A stretch of 64,000 nucleotides of DNA. Origin: Eleginops maclovinus. Its lineage: Eukaryota; Chordata; Actinopteri; Perciformes; Eleginopidae. The DNA is taken from positions 8,666,512-8,730,511 of the forward strand of contig NC_086370.1 in NCBI RefSeq assembly GCF_036324505.1, read 5' to 3'. The notes under the pieces were generated by a model, which was not told where the DNA came from, did no database searches, and saw nothing but the letters and a program-made list of their open reading frames with translations. Shown here in pieces: positions 1 through 33,466 of the stretch; the stretch's first letter is position 1; each line of letters begins with the position of its first letter. The position numbers and the translations under genes were made by a program.

Positions 1-255
1 TCATAAAACGTTAGTGTACTCAGCATTTCTGGGTTCACTAATCCCGCAACCAGACTCATTTAGGATATTAATTTTAAGGTTCAAAATCTCAGAATATATG
101 GAATTATGTCTTGTAAAATCTAAGACAACAGTCCTAAATATCGAGAACTAAGATAAAAAAAACAACATACAGCAAGACAGCAGCAAGATGCTGAAATAAG
201 CATGTGCAGCGGTGCCCTACCGTACAGTAAGTGCAAAATAATAATCATGCAGTAC

Positions 256-16900
<16,645 letters not shown>

Positions 16901-17000
16901 CTTTAGCTTCGAGTCAAATGACAGCTGGGTATACCGGGTGTTCAGTCGGGGCAAGTACGGCTGTCCAACCACGCCCACACCCTTTACGTCACCAGTGCTG
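16901..17000 (-). promoter_or_regulatory. ate1: ATE1 proximal promoter / 5' UTR
   Basis: Directly upstream of the ATE1 start. On the minus strand it carries a CRE-like TGACGTAA (16984-16991) and a GTGGGCGTGG KLF/Sp-type box near 16970-16980, and no TATA box. The transcription start was not determined. Confidence 0.35.
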
Positions 17001-17454
17001 CGTTCACAGAAATGGGAGCTTTGTAAGTTTCGCTCTCACTATCAAATAAACGGCATAACATGCGCAAAAAATAATCTTAAAAAAACAAATAAATAATCAA
17101 ATGTCCAGCCCTCTTATATCTGAAAACCGTTCGAGAAGCTTTTTAAATTAAAATGAGGTAAAATAAACTAAATTAACTGCAGATTTGTTCACATAGAGAA
17201 TGACTTCAATTTTTGTGCAGTATTTAATTAAGTCATTTTAAGTCCCACTGTCAAATAAGAAGTGCAAGGGTAGCAACATGTTTAAGAGAACAACATGTCT
17301 CAAATGATTTTTCTGTAAAGCATTTGAATGTTAGAATTATTACATACTCAAAAGTCTCAATTAAAATGGGTCATAAGTAAATTATTAAATGCATTTATAA
17401 AGGGACATTATGACTCAAAGACCAACAATTACGAATAGATAACTGCACAGATTT

Positions 17455-17460
17455 TTTATT
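17455..17460 (-). terminator. ALDH18A1 poly(A) signal AATAAA
   Basis: TTTATT on the plus strand, about 455 bp past the ALDH18A1 stop. A second AATAAA lies closer, at 17600-17605. Either could be used. Confidence 0.55.
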
Positions 17461-17914
17461 AAATCATCTGTGCAAAGGCAAAGGACAGCAAAAAAAATCA
17501 TAACCAAGTTCAGCACAAACAACACATCCAGTAAATTACAAAAAAGGCTATGGGAAAGTTTGTACATAGCAAATGTACAAATCACAACCGGGCCAATGGT
17601 TTATTTTTAATGCCACCATAAAAAGGACCATAAAGACGAAAGAGTGTCGTCTTTACCAGATTTGACCTGTCACACAAAATGGAATACGTTCATTTTTATC
17701 TATTTACCAGGATACATTTCCCTCTCACCAGTCATGATATCAGGGAGTTGATCTAATAAATTGATTCACAAGTTTAGGCACAGGTTGTCCAGTGTCCTCT
17801 GTTCTGCACACAAGTTTTCTGCAGCAGCATATTGGATGATGATGGAGCAACAGCTTAAAAGTGGATGTCTAATAGCAAACATAAACCTTTAAATAAACTC
17901 TGCGTAGAAATCAG

Positions 17915-22972
<5,058 letters not shown>

Positions 22973-23707
22973 GGCACTTCAACTTGAGGGTAGCTGTAAA
23001 CACAAAACAGTGTCAGGTTACTGTAACCCTGCAATAACCCTATCTGAGATCAGCTTTTCTGATATGATAGACAGGCTGAATGGTTGGCTATCCTCACCAT
23101 ACTAAACATAAAATACATTAAGATATACTAACATAATTCATTCAGTAGCTCAGTGCAGTTATGGCAATACAAATCTTAAGTCCCAGGCTGCTTCAACAAT
23201 GCAACATAAATATATATATGAAGACATAAAACAATAAAAACAATGGAAAAAACTATACAAATAGTGCCAGAAATAACAGAATAGAAATTAAATAATGCAG
23301 GAGAAGTTACACACTGTAGAGTCAAGTAATATTTAACTATTTCATTATTTTAGTCATACAAAACATTACATCGTTGGTTTTAGCATTGTGTTAAAGTTGA
23401 CACACTGACCCAGTGTTGATGGTGTTATTTTAATTTGTTAGCATAGCAGCATTAGCTAAAAGCTAAATAATAAAAGGGAATATGTGCCGTTCACACATTG
23501 AAACTCTAACGTGTAAAGCAGATGAAGTTTACAGGTTAGTAAATAGGGCTAACATTGTAGCTAAGTGTCTAGTGTTCCTGCTGTCAAAATGTACCAGTGG
23601 CTAGCTAATGTTAGCTAACAATAGCTATTTTGAGTTACCTCACTGCCTAGCTCAGCTGCTATGTTCGACTAAATGGACCGATTACATGAAATAAAAATAC
23701 TCCTTAC

Positions 23708-23830
23708 CTGTGAATAAGAAAGTCTAGAACTCAACTGCATCTACACTTATGAGTGCACTGCAGGAGACACGTATTCAGCCGGTGCCTAGCTGCCACATCC
23801 ACAGCCCACGTTGTTTAGGATCGGTTGGGA
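23708..23830 (-). other. aldh18a1: ALDH18A1 non-coding first exon and promoter region
   Basis: A donor-like CACAG|GTAAGG sits at 23708/23707. An acceptor TTTACAG precedes the coding exon at about 22999, implying an untranslated exon 1 here. The 5' end is approximate. Confidence 0.5.
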
Positions 23831-24758
23831 CCTGTCGTAGCTGTGGTATGCTCGAACGTCTTTTACGTTGAATGTCTGTCTACGTTCAAGTAGTAAGAAG
23901 GAATTACGATAAACAGTCTTGACGTACGTAGAAATAGTTTTATTTCGGTGGACTCTCACGTAGCTTTTGGAAGTATAAGCACAAGGGAGGGAGGGGTGAA
24001 AATGTACAACACTTACAGTATATATTTGATAAATAGTTTAAGTTTTGTTGACGTTAAGACAACACAAACGATGAGAGTAAATATATATATACAAATGTAC
24101 AAAGTATTAAATGGTGTTTTTCATAGACCATGTTTTACAATGCAAATATTAAATCAGTTAAACCTTAAACATAATTGCACCTCTGAAATTGAATTAATGA
24201 GAGTTGTTAAAAGTAATTAAAACAAATTTTAAAGGTAAAAAAAAAGAAAATGTTGTACAAAAGCATATAATAGTAGTAGTGATGATCTGTATAACTTTAT
24301 ATCTGCTTTAATCATAACTGAATTTTAATGTTGGCACATTTTGTACAATATAATCTCAAATAAAGGTTCATGCCATGGCACACCTTGATATGCTGTAGAA
24401 AAACTCCTGAAAATCTAGAAAGTGGACCTTCAGATTATAGTGTAAAATAAACTTACCCAAAGACGTGATGTAATTAGATTAATTAGCTTGTTTGATTAAA
24501 TTGAAATGGTACTGCATTTAAAACAAGTATTTGGTAATTGAATACCCTTAGCCCACCATTCAATTGTGTGTGGACTATGAGTGTTGATGACAGGAATCAG
24601 CAAGTGAAAGATGTCATCTCATTTTTAGTAACCTGACACTGAGGCATGTGAGTGAATGAGTGCATGCCAAGAGAGTCTTGTGAAACATTTATTAGCAGAG
24701 AGGCCAGGAGCAGGAGTGCACACTGAGAAACCCTAACAGCTGCTTGCAGAGCTACAGC
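23831..24758. other. Intergenic region between divergent ALDH18A1 and TRIM genes
   Basis: AT-rich. It presumably carries the promoters of both divergent units, but I see no definite TATA box or repeat. Confidence 0.4.
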
Positions 24759-27159
24759 ATGGACCCTGTTGAGGAAACTTTAAAGTGTCCCGTCTGCCAG
24801 GACTTCTTTACAGATCCTGTAAAGCTGCCATGCGAACATGACTTCTGTCTCACATGTATCCGAGCTGTCTGGGGAACAGAGGGGTCTGATGAGGCTCCTT
24901 TGTTCTGTCCAGAGTGTCAGATATTCCTTCCCTCTGACCTCATTCTGGAGGTCAACACCAGCCTTCAGACCAAAGTAAATGACCTCACCACTAACCGGCA
25001 GTCGACGGCAGAGCAAAGGACACCTAGCAAAGCATGGCAACTACTTCATCTTCGACTGTCCACTGTGATCACTGCATCGAGATGCCGTCGGTGGCCATAA
25101 AGACCTGTCTGACCTGCGATGCCTCACTATGCCAGGCCCACGCCCTGCTTCACCAGCAGAGAACTGCTCTGAGGGAGCACACAGTTGTTGAGGTGACGGA
25201 AGATCCGTTGTCTCTGAAGTGCAGGGAGCACCGTGATGAGCTCAAGCTCTTCTGCTTGGAGGAGAGGGTCCCTGTGTGCTGCCTGTGTCTTCTGGTTGGC
25301 ATGCATAAGAACCACAAAGCAATTCAACTCCAAGAAGCCTGCGCAGATTTCAAGGTGAATACAGATAGTGATTTGTCATTAGCTATTATGTTTTATTCAT
25401 TTGTTATTGGTAGTATTATTTATGTTCTATAGGCCTGTTATATTTCTGTCTATAGAGCATATTAGAGGCCACCATGAACCAAATGCTGAAGAGGAGAAAT
25501 GAAGCAGAACATGCTATTAAGGACTTGGAGTCATTGTATACACAAACACTGGTACAGTCATCCCTAAATACCCCCTATTTACACTGAAAAAAACGAAACG
25601 TTGACTTTTATTATGTGTATTATGACAACAGATTTCTCATACAGTAACTGTATTAGGTCATTTGAGGGTAATACTATTACGTTTTAATGAAAAATTAAGT
25701 TCAACTTAATATTATTGCTTTCCACTAACCTAATTCAGTTATGTGACATTTGTTGACATAATACACTTGATTAAAGTCAATGTTTCCGTTTATATTTGGA
25801 ACGCTTTCTTAAATAATGTGTTTTTGTTTTGTATCTCTTAGAATTCTGCTGCAGATTTCAGAGAGAGAATCTCCGACAAGTACAGCAGGATCCGTGTTGT
25901 GCTGGACGGTGATGAGCGTCTGATGATGCAGATTATAGACGCAGAGGAGACATACATGACAGAGTGGCTGGAGGCCCAGCGAGGCATCATGGAGGCTCAG
26001 ATCAAAGAGATAGACAGCCTGAGGGCCTCCAGCAAATCACTCCTCCGAGAAACAAATGAGCTGCGATTTCTACAGGTAGGTTCCTTAATATTATGGCAGT
26101 GTGTTATTGTAACATTGTACAGTGTACATTTGATGAGAAGGGGGCCCTTTACATGTCCGTGCACAGGGACCCATTACCTCATTATCTGTCCATGTGTACA
26201 AATGTATTCTGCGATTGCAAGACCAAATGATCTGTTTCTTTTTTCAACAGCAAATCACAGCACAGAATCTTTGGTGAGTAAATGGTTACACTGTCTGTAA
26301 TTACAATATTCAATCTTTTTTCTTCTAAAGGTTTTTTGTTTTCCTAGTGACCCTTTCGATTTAGCCCCAATCCAGGAAGTAGACAAAGATCTGTGTGATC
26401 CTGAAAAGCTGAGAACAGTTGAGAGGCTGGTGGATGACCTCTCAGTGGCTCTGTCCCAACACTTTCCCAGGATGTGGTCATGTTAGTAAAGCAATATCCT
26501 GCAATCTATAATCAACCTCCACTATCTCTGTAGTTGCTTACCGAGTGTATGTTTTTTATTTGCAGATCTAAGTTCTCCTGCTCTGGACTCCAAGTCAGCC
26601 CATCCGAAACTGGAAATATCCCAGGATAGGAAACAAGTGTACTGGAGAAGGCCGCCTGTCAGTGAAGCCCGGAGCCTTCAGCTATATGACTCTCAGTACA
26701 GTGTCCTTGCTCAGCAGAGTTTCACTATTGGTCAGCACTACTGGGAGGTCATTGTTCAGGAGAAACCCTACTGGCTAATGGGTTTGACCACAGGGCCAGT
26801 CAATAAAAAAGATGCTCCACATAAGAGTTCCTCCAGCCTGGGCATAAACAACACATCCTGGTGCATCTACCATGGGGACGGCAAGTACCTGGCCTGCCAT
26901 GATACCCGAGGAGAAGCTGCTGTCGGTGAGAAAGAGAATCAGAAAGCTGGGAATACTGGCAAACCTCCAGAAGGGGGAGCTGTCATTCTATGACGCTGAT
27001 GCAATGAACCTGATTCACTCTTTCTGTGTGCAGTGCACAGAGCCTCTATACCCAATGTTGAACCCCTGCTGTGATTTAAATGGACTGAACATGCAGCCGC
27101 TTACCATGTTTTGGATTAAGGATCCCTGGGATGTAAACAGAAACGGGTGCAAAGACTAA
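24759..27159 (+). pseudogene. TRIM family (RING/B-box/coiled-coil/PRY-SPRY) gene with two frameshifts
   Basis: Architecture of a fish TRIM E3 ubiquitin ligase. Exon 1 (24759-25354) encodes a C3HC4 RING (CPVCQDFF, CEHDFCLTCI, FCPEC) and B-box zinc fingers (CDHC, CLTC, CREH, CCLC). Exons 2-5 have the classic 96, 234, 23 and 134 bp (25456-25551, 25842-26075, 26251-26273, 26348-26481). Exon 6 (26566-27159) is PRY-SPRY (YWEVIVQEKPYWLMGL, WCIYHGDGKYL). The RING frame and the B-box frame differ, with the shift near 25028-25045; the B-box frame has a TAG at 25025-25027 just upstream. A second one-base shift sits at the CCC run at 26905-26907, after ACHDT, and the domain resumes as EEKLLSVRKRIRKLGIL. 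Neighbouring genes are frame-perfect, so sequencing error is less likely than decay. A RING-only protein of about 114 residues could still be made. Confidence 0.75.
25582..25800. mobile_element. MITE-like element family C, copy in TRIM intron 2
   Basis: Near-palindromic sequence. CACTGAAAAAAACGAAACG with GTTGACTTT at one end mirrors AAAGTCAATGTTTCCGTTT at the other. Its reverse complement matches 60061-60258, for example GCAATAATATTAAGTTGA and ACATAACTGAATTAGG. Confidence 0.6.
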
Positions 27160-27590
27160 AATGGCATACTGATGATGTGTGTTCTTCAAATGTTTCCATG
27201 TTTATTGTTTTTTTTGCTGTCATTAACCTTGAACAAATTTACAACATGCTATAGTTCCTTTTTCTGGATCTTTCCCAGTTTAAACTATGATACATTCATT
27301 AAGCTACCTCTATAATGAAGTATAACAAGAGCAGTGAAAGATAATGAACATGTCAGCAGCAATATGATGCTCTGATAGTATATCATTGTGATCATATAAA
27401 GCTATTGTTTTATAGAAAGCTCTTAAGTATTAAATATTGGTGTGTAGTTCATGATTTATAGGACTTTCCATATGTTTTTGTTTAGTGTCATGAGCAGTAA
27501 ATATTTAATAAGTGGTATCGGGTGCACCCTAAAAGAGCACTTTTGTTCTGTGGTAATATCTTACTCGCAGCAGCTAAACAGCTATCATGT
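27160..27590. other. Intergenic, TRIM pseudogene to protease-like exon
   Basis: AT-rich, no coding signal. It holds the TRIM 3' UTR and, on the minus strand, an AATAAA near 27201-27206 that could serve the protease-like exon. Confidence 0.35.
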
Positions 27591-27839
27591 TTACTTGATG
27601 TAGTTCAGGAAGTAAATGGGCCATGCATAAACCACAGGCTCGTTCTTTGTACCACTGTCCCCTAAACTCACCAGACCATGGAGGACATGCGTGCCTTGAT
27701 TCTCACATATCAGTGGCCCTACAAAATTGCTGCCCTGAAGCACACAAAATACCCAATCATCTGTCACCCAGGACTTGTCATAGACTTTGAAGCTGGAGCA
27801 TGTTTTGTGGCGCATAATAACCAGAACCATGCAAGACAT
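27591..27839 (-). pseudogene. Decayed trypsin-domain C-terminal exon(s), HABP2-like
   Basis: An open frame on the minus strand reads KTCSSFKVYDKSWVTDDWVF, then CVLQGSNFVGPLIC, HGLVSLGDSG and YFLNYIK before TAA. It aligns with the end of the HABP2 protease domain (human [40 protein letters not shown]). The catalytic GDSGGP has become GSNFVGP, the DSC substrate-pocket segment is deleted, and VSWG is VSLG. The two source exons are fused without an intron, though a TTCAG acceptor-like motif remains at the old boundary. It lies downstream of the HABP2 poly(A) signal. It could be a tandem-duplicate relic or an inactive alternative end. Confidence 0.65.
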
Positions 27840-28074
27840 TGTCAGCCTAAAAGGTGATGAGAAAAAAAAAATGTAATTCTATTGATTATATATATGATTT
27901 TGAGCATTCATTTAGTCCTTATATACTATAACTGTGCAATCCTCACTGATGCATTTCTTGCATGATGGATTGGGATACAGGTTATTTTTCTCACATTCAT
28001 CTCAAAACACACTGGTCATTTTAGTAATTGGATCACCTTAAGGATTAAGGGGGAAAAAACAAAGAAATATGACA

Positions 28075-28080
28075 TTTATT
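28075..28080 (-). terminator. HABP2 poly(A) signal AATAAA
   Basis: TTTATT on the plus strand, about 225 bp beyond the HABP2 stop codon. It is the first such signal in the 3' UTR. Confidence 0.6.
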
Positions 28081-28304
28081 TTATAGAAGATTGTTCTGTT
28101 TCTGTCATAACACATAATACAGAAATGACTATGCACATGTTCTGCATTCTTAGGAGGGTTGTATTAAGAAGCCATTTAAAATATTTTTTAATACCAGATA
28201 CAACAGCGAAAAACCAACACGTTAAATCATGATGAGTAAGACTTGCTCAATACACAACCTAGACATTTCACTATACTGGCAAGATGCTGAGTAATATAGT
28301 TTGC

Positions 28305-31300
28305 TTATGGAGATGCTGCTTGAGTCTTTAACTTGATCCAGTCCAGGAAGTGAGTGACTCTTGTGTAGACCCCGGGCTTGTACTTCCTTCCACATTGGTC
28401 TCCCCAGCTCACCAGACCATAAACAACGCTGGAGCTGTTCTGCTTACATGTTAATGGTCCTCCAGAGTCACCCTGAAACACGAGCAAACAGCTCACCAGA
28501 TAGCATAAACACACTGCTGCACTTTTTAAGAGTTTTCCTCAGGAAAGTAAGTAATGCAGATATTTGGACCGATGGCAAGTTTCCTCTACTAACCTGACAC
28601 GAATCTACCTCTCCCATCAGGTGGCCAGCGCAGAACATTGTGTTATCCAGGACAACGCCATAAATATCGGGTTCAGCACACTTCTCTTGGTTAATTAACA
28701 TCACATTGGCATTCAGCAGGTGGTTGGAACCTTGTTGAGCTGCTGAGAGAAGGTGGACAAATTACAGAAGCCGCTTCTTACTTCAAGGATATACAAAAAA
28801 ACAATCAATCCTCTCAAATAAACTAATCTGAATTTGATCAAGTGTATGAAAATGTAAAAATGGCCTTACACTCCTCTGTGGCACCCCATCCAGAGATTTT
28901 ACACTCCATCCCATCAGGCAGCTGGGCATCAGGCAGACAGGCGGCCTTCACAAACTGGGTCTCATTGGCACAAGCGCCATCAGTGCCTTCCAACCTCAAC
29001 AAGGCTTTGGAAATACAATTTGGGTAAAGGTTGCAACAAATTCAAAAAGCAAATGATAGTATTGAATTCTCCTGTTTGTAAGAAAAATGTTGCTTGTATA
29101 AAAAGAGAGAGACATGGCTCACCTATGTCATTGTAAACAGCTTGAGGAGTCTCTCTGTAGTTCTCATGCCTGATAGCCTTTTGAACTTTTATGACTTGCT
29201 CTGTGGGTTCATCATTATTCAGTGACAGGCTTCCTAAGACCACTTGCATGTCCTTCATTGATTGACTGTGCAAAAACACAAACAACACATGATTCAATAA
29301 AAATTAAAGGGACAGAGCTAAAAAAAATCTGTCCCTTTCATTTTTAACCAAATTCTATGAATCAATCTAGATTGTTTTGCTGTGAGGTGCCAAGTGTGGG
29401 AGATACGGAATTAAATAACACTTGTTTGTTTGTGATGCTCAAAGTAAAACTCAACTCAACAGCAATGCCTATTCAGAAATCCTGACACAGTTACTCATTC
29501 ATAGACCCTGTTGTGAGCTTTTTCATCTAGGAACTATTTTCTTTCTTCCTTATCAACGTGCAGGAGAAAGCTTGCATCTTCTCATGGATGAGGGGCTCAT
29601 GCTTATGCTGGCGTGAGATTCAAACATTAATGGCGTCGTTCCAGGGCTGAGGTGTTATGTTAGTTAGTTCGGGTGAGCTCAGGAGGGGTCTTTTTTCCAT
29701 ATAGTTGCTCACTTTATTCTTTATGGTTCCTACATAAATCTGCTCACAACAAGGTCTGTACATGATCTTAAGTATAACCACGTCAGGATTTCTGGATTGG
29801 TACATTACTGTTACATTCAAAGGGTTCTTTTGGGGCTTTTAGGACCAAAAGCCGAGTACTGTCTGGTTCCATTTTGCTTGAGAGAAGGCTTTATGTGAAA
29901 TGTATATTATTATCATCCAATGTGGTATTTTGCCGATTTGTAGCCAATAGTATTGTGCTTACATGCAGTGTCCAGCAGTCAGCACCCAGCAACTCTTGAT
30001 AAGAACTCCTCCACAAATGTGTGTAAACAGCTGGTTGGTGTTCTTCGTTCTCACTTGCAGGGACACCTGCCAGGGTACACCCCCGGGATGAACTTTCAAA
30101 CCCCCAAAAATTCGGGTAATTTTCTTTTTCTGTTGAGCCTTCCCGCACGTGGCGAACTGTTGTGGTTCAAGGGTGGCGTTAGGGAAGGAAGTATCCTTAG
30201 TTGGAAGAGGAGGAATCGGTGGAGCCTGGCTGGGGTCCTCAGGGGTGACCGGTATGATTGAAGCTGTTGCAGGCTCGGGGGCGGTGCCTGCAGGGCTGAT
30301 GTCTGTAGGGACGAATTCTGTAGGGACAATGTCAGTTGGTGTCTCACCTGAAAACACATGCACAAGAAGAGGACAGAAGAAAGCAACAACATTAAACTTC
30401 CCCAACTTTTTTTATTTTGTTTTTTTAAATGTGTTACTCTGATTGTGAGCTGGGAAGCGTGGGATAGTATTGTTTTCATTTGTACAATTTCTATGTTGAA
30501 GCACTGAGTTACCATTGTGTATGAAAAGTGCTTATATGAATCAAGTTTAATTTGATCGCTCGTGAGTTATTCTGCCTATAGTGGCTCGCCTGGAGCTTTA
30601 CCTGTTGGTACGGAACACTCTGTGACATCACAGGTGTCCCACAACAACTTGTGGCCTTTTCTGTAGAAGCACCAGGGCATCGAGTCTCCGTCTGGGTTTC
30701 TGTGTCATAGAATAATATGTGAGTGAACCTCCTCCTGTGGATGTCCTCTGCTATTATACATATTAATGTTCTCCCTACCTGCAGAAGTTGTGAGGGCCTA
30801 GTCCATCTGCGTCCTCAAAGGAGTAAAAGGGATCTGCTCCTTTTTCCAGGATGAAGTGAGAGTTCCAATACAGGCATTCGTGGCCGTCATCTGTCTCACT
30901 CACATTGCCACGGTATGTCTCTCCGTCATCCACATAGCAGTCATCTGAGCCTAAGAAATATACCTCACCCAGTCAGTATATGCGAAAATGATGCATATAT
31001 TTGACTCTGAAAAGAAAAGTAATTTTTTCAGTTGTAGTATTTACCAACATGGCAGAAACGTCCTCTGAACCCTGCCGGGCACTGGCAGTCAAAGTTGGTG
31101 TCTTCCTTGACGCATTGTCCACCATTCTGACATGGATTAGGCTCACACATTGAATCTTTGGAGAAAAACCGTTCACAGTGAAAGTGTGCTTCAATAACAG
31201 TTGCAACTTGTTGAAATATATGTTGTTTTCTTGTTTAGACAAAGACAAATCCTTACAGGTTCTGCAGTCTGGAGGCTGGAAGGGCATCTTGCATTTGCAC

Positions 31301-32416
31301 TCATAGAATGGGGGAGTTGAAGTTAGGACACATTCACCACGCCCGCATTTTCCTTTTCTACAAGCCTTTGGACCTGTGATGATAGCACAGTAGTTTTAAT
31401 TTACTGTTGCTTTATAGAAAGACGTGGTAGAAAAACATGGTAATAATTGTGTATGTTACAAACCTTTCTGGCATTTCTTTCCCTTGAAAGGTTTGGGACA
31501 ATCACATTTAAAGTTCCTTCTCTTCCCCTCTTTTTCCTCACACACTCCATTGTGAAGACAAGGGTTAGGGCTGCAATGGCCTAAGGAATGAGAAAAGTCA
31601 CTCAAATCAGAGCCTTCCAATATTATGTAGCCTTTTAGGAGAAGAAATGTGTGCTTTTACACATAGTGGTTTAACATTTTGACGGAGCACCTGAGTTTGA
31701 ATCCTCTTACCTTCTGGCTCTTGAAGTTCATAAAGCCAGTCTGAATTTGGCTCATCGTCATCATCATCATCATCATCACCATCCTCAGCTCCATCCTGGA
31801 TCTTGAAGAATAAGTCTAAAAAGATAATTTTACTCAATAAGCCGTTACGCATTGATGCCATCCTCCCACCTTTACCCTTTAAAACTAAATGTCACAAATT
31901 ATTTAGCATTCATGTTCAAATCCAACAATATTCACCGCTAATTGCACATCATAAGAAAATATATAAAAACTACACACATCAAAAGTACAACACAAACACA
32001 GTGAAAAGAGAAAATCTCATACCGTTAACTATGTCCTCAAACCTTCCTCTTTTTTTCCCGCGTTTATCATGCCCATGTCCTCGAAGCTCATCAGCATGAT
32101 GTTCATGTTTTTTCTTTTTGCGTTTAAGCTGAATAATAATTTGACAGTAGATTATTAGAGTCATAATTATAAAAGATAATGTGCATCAGAAATGTGTCGG
32201 TTTTCATAACAAAAATATGTAGTGAATTTATCTTGTTAAACTTCAAGCTGTACAACGTTTTATTAAAATGTCTTATCAAACAGTACAACATTACGAATAA
32301 CAGTCAATACATTTGCTAAACGCTACACAATTGCTGTATATACAATGAATACATACTTCAGCAGGTATGAGGAGCACCGCCAAGAAGAGGCAAAAGAAGA
32401 GGAGCTTTAGGTTCAT
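28305..32416 (-). CDS. habp2: HABP2-like hyaluronan-binding protein 2 / factor VII-activating protease
   Basis: A secreted plasma serine protease. Exons on the minus strand: 32357-32416, 32023-32128, 31711-31815, 31464-31580, 31257-31373, 31045-31155, 30779-30950, 30602-30699, 29963-30347, 29123-29265, 28870-29004, 28594-28739, 28305-28472; phases join to 620 residues (human 560). Order: hydrophobic signal peptide ([16 protein letters not shown]), Lys/His-rich segment, acidic segment with eight consecutive Asp, three EGF domains ([34 protein letters not shown]), kringle ([13 protein letters not shown] to CDVTECS), Pro/Thr-rich linker, then activation site TR|IFGG. The triad is seen as TAGHC, YNDIALL and GDSGGP; DSCQ gives trypsin-like Arg/Lys specificity. 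The kringle motif CLYWNSH and the [18 protein letters not shown] end support HABP2 over its relative HGFAC. Confidence 0.93.
29303..29340. repeat. 11-bp perfect hairpin upstream of HABP2 exon 10
   Basis: AAAGGGACAGA (29306-29316) pairs with TCTGTCCCTTT (29328-29338) around an 11-nt A-rich loop. It lies 41-73 nt upstream of the acceptor of exon 29123-29265. The arms match the termini of the 47034-47417 element, so it may be a collapsed MITE. Confidence 0.7.
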
Positions 32417-33466
32417 GACAGCAGGGGCTCAGAGGACTTCCAGGAGAGTGAGATGGTAGTGCACGGCTTGGCAGATCACTCACACTTTTTTCTAAGCATT
32501 TGGGTAAGTTCACTAACCTTTGACTCTGCTGGGTGTTCTCGGGCCGTCCCTGTTGCTGAGTCACATTTATTGATTTTAACTGTGCCCTTGGAAACTTGTT
32601 TCTCCATGATCAAGGCAAACCAACTTAGTGAACGCTTAAAATAGACCCCAACTAATTGTGAAAAATCTAAATCAATGCTGACCCTCTTGAAACATTTTCC
32701 CTTATTGAAATTCATTATTACATTTTGAACAAATAGGATAACTGAATACTAAGTTGCAACATTAAGGCTCAAAGAGCATATTTGCACATTTGCCAATTGT
32801 TTGTTGAGTATAGACTTTGAATCCAAATACACTCGGTGCATTTCAGGATAAGTGCGCCTTGGATCTCAATACTCAGTATTGAGTAGGAAGTGTATTCCCC
32901 ACAGTGTATTAAAAAAAATCACTTGCAATTATAACCAATTTTTATGACTTTCAAGTCACCTTTTAAACTAGTTTACTGAACTTAGAGATGGGCCACACCA
33001 CTTGTATTATGTCTTTACATTAATCTGAAAGTTAAATATACTTAAAAGCACTAAAAAAAATTGCAATGAGTTCTTATTTAAAATCATTTCTATAAGGAGC
33101 TGTAATCCAACTTGATTTTTATCACATTGTGTCTGTTTATTATTTGAAATAGATTCCATTATTTAAATAGGGGTTTAGCATCATCAATAGTACCCCTTTC
33201 TATTGAGGCCCCCTTTATAAAGGGTTTTACTGTAACTAATGACTTATTATCATCTGTTAATGAAGAAGTTGGTAAGGCTTTATAGATTATGCACTCCTTT
33301 ACCATGACACATGTCCTTTTAGTAAGTTCATACTTTTAGAACTATTTAATTAGGAAAACACATTTACCTCTACCTCTACCAATAACTTATAAACCTTTAT
33401 AATTATTACATAATTGGAAAGTGGTGCCTCAGCAAGGAATTAGGTAAAATAAATGTGTGGAACCAC
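32417..33466. other. HABP2 upstream / TRIM-like downstream intergenic region
   Basis: AT-rich, with no convincing exon or repeat. It should contain the HABP2 promoter (minus strand) and the 3' UTR of the TRIM-like gene. Confidence 0.4.

Noticed and set aside
24975..25030. A tiny intron explaining the RING/B-box frame change in the plus-strand TRIM
   Set aside because: A GTAAAT donor exists but any acceptor would give an intron of about 25-55 nt, below the usual vertebrate minimum; TRIM RING and B-box normally share one exon.
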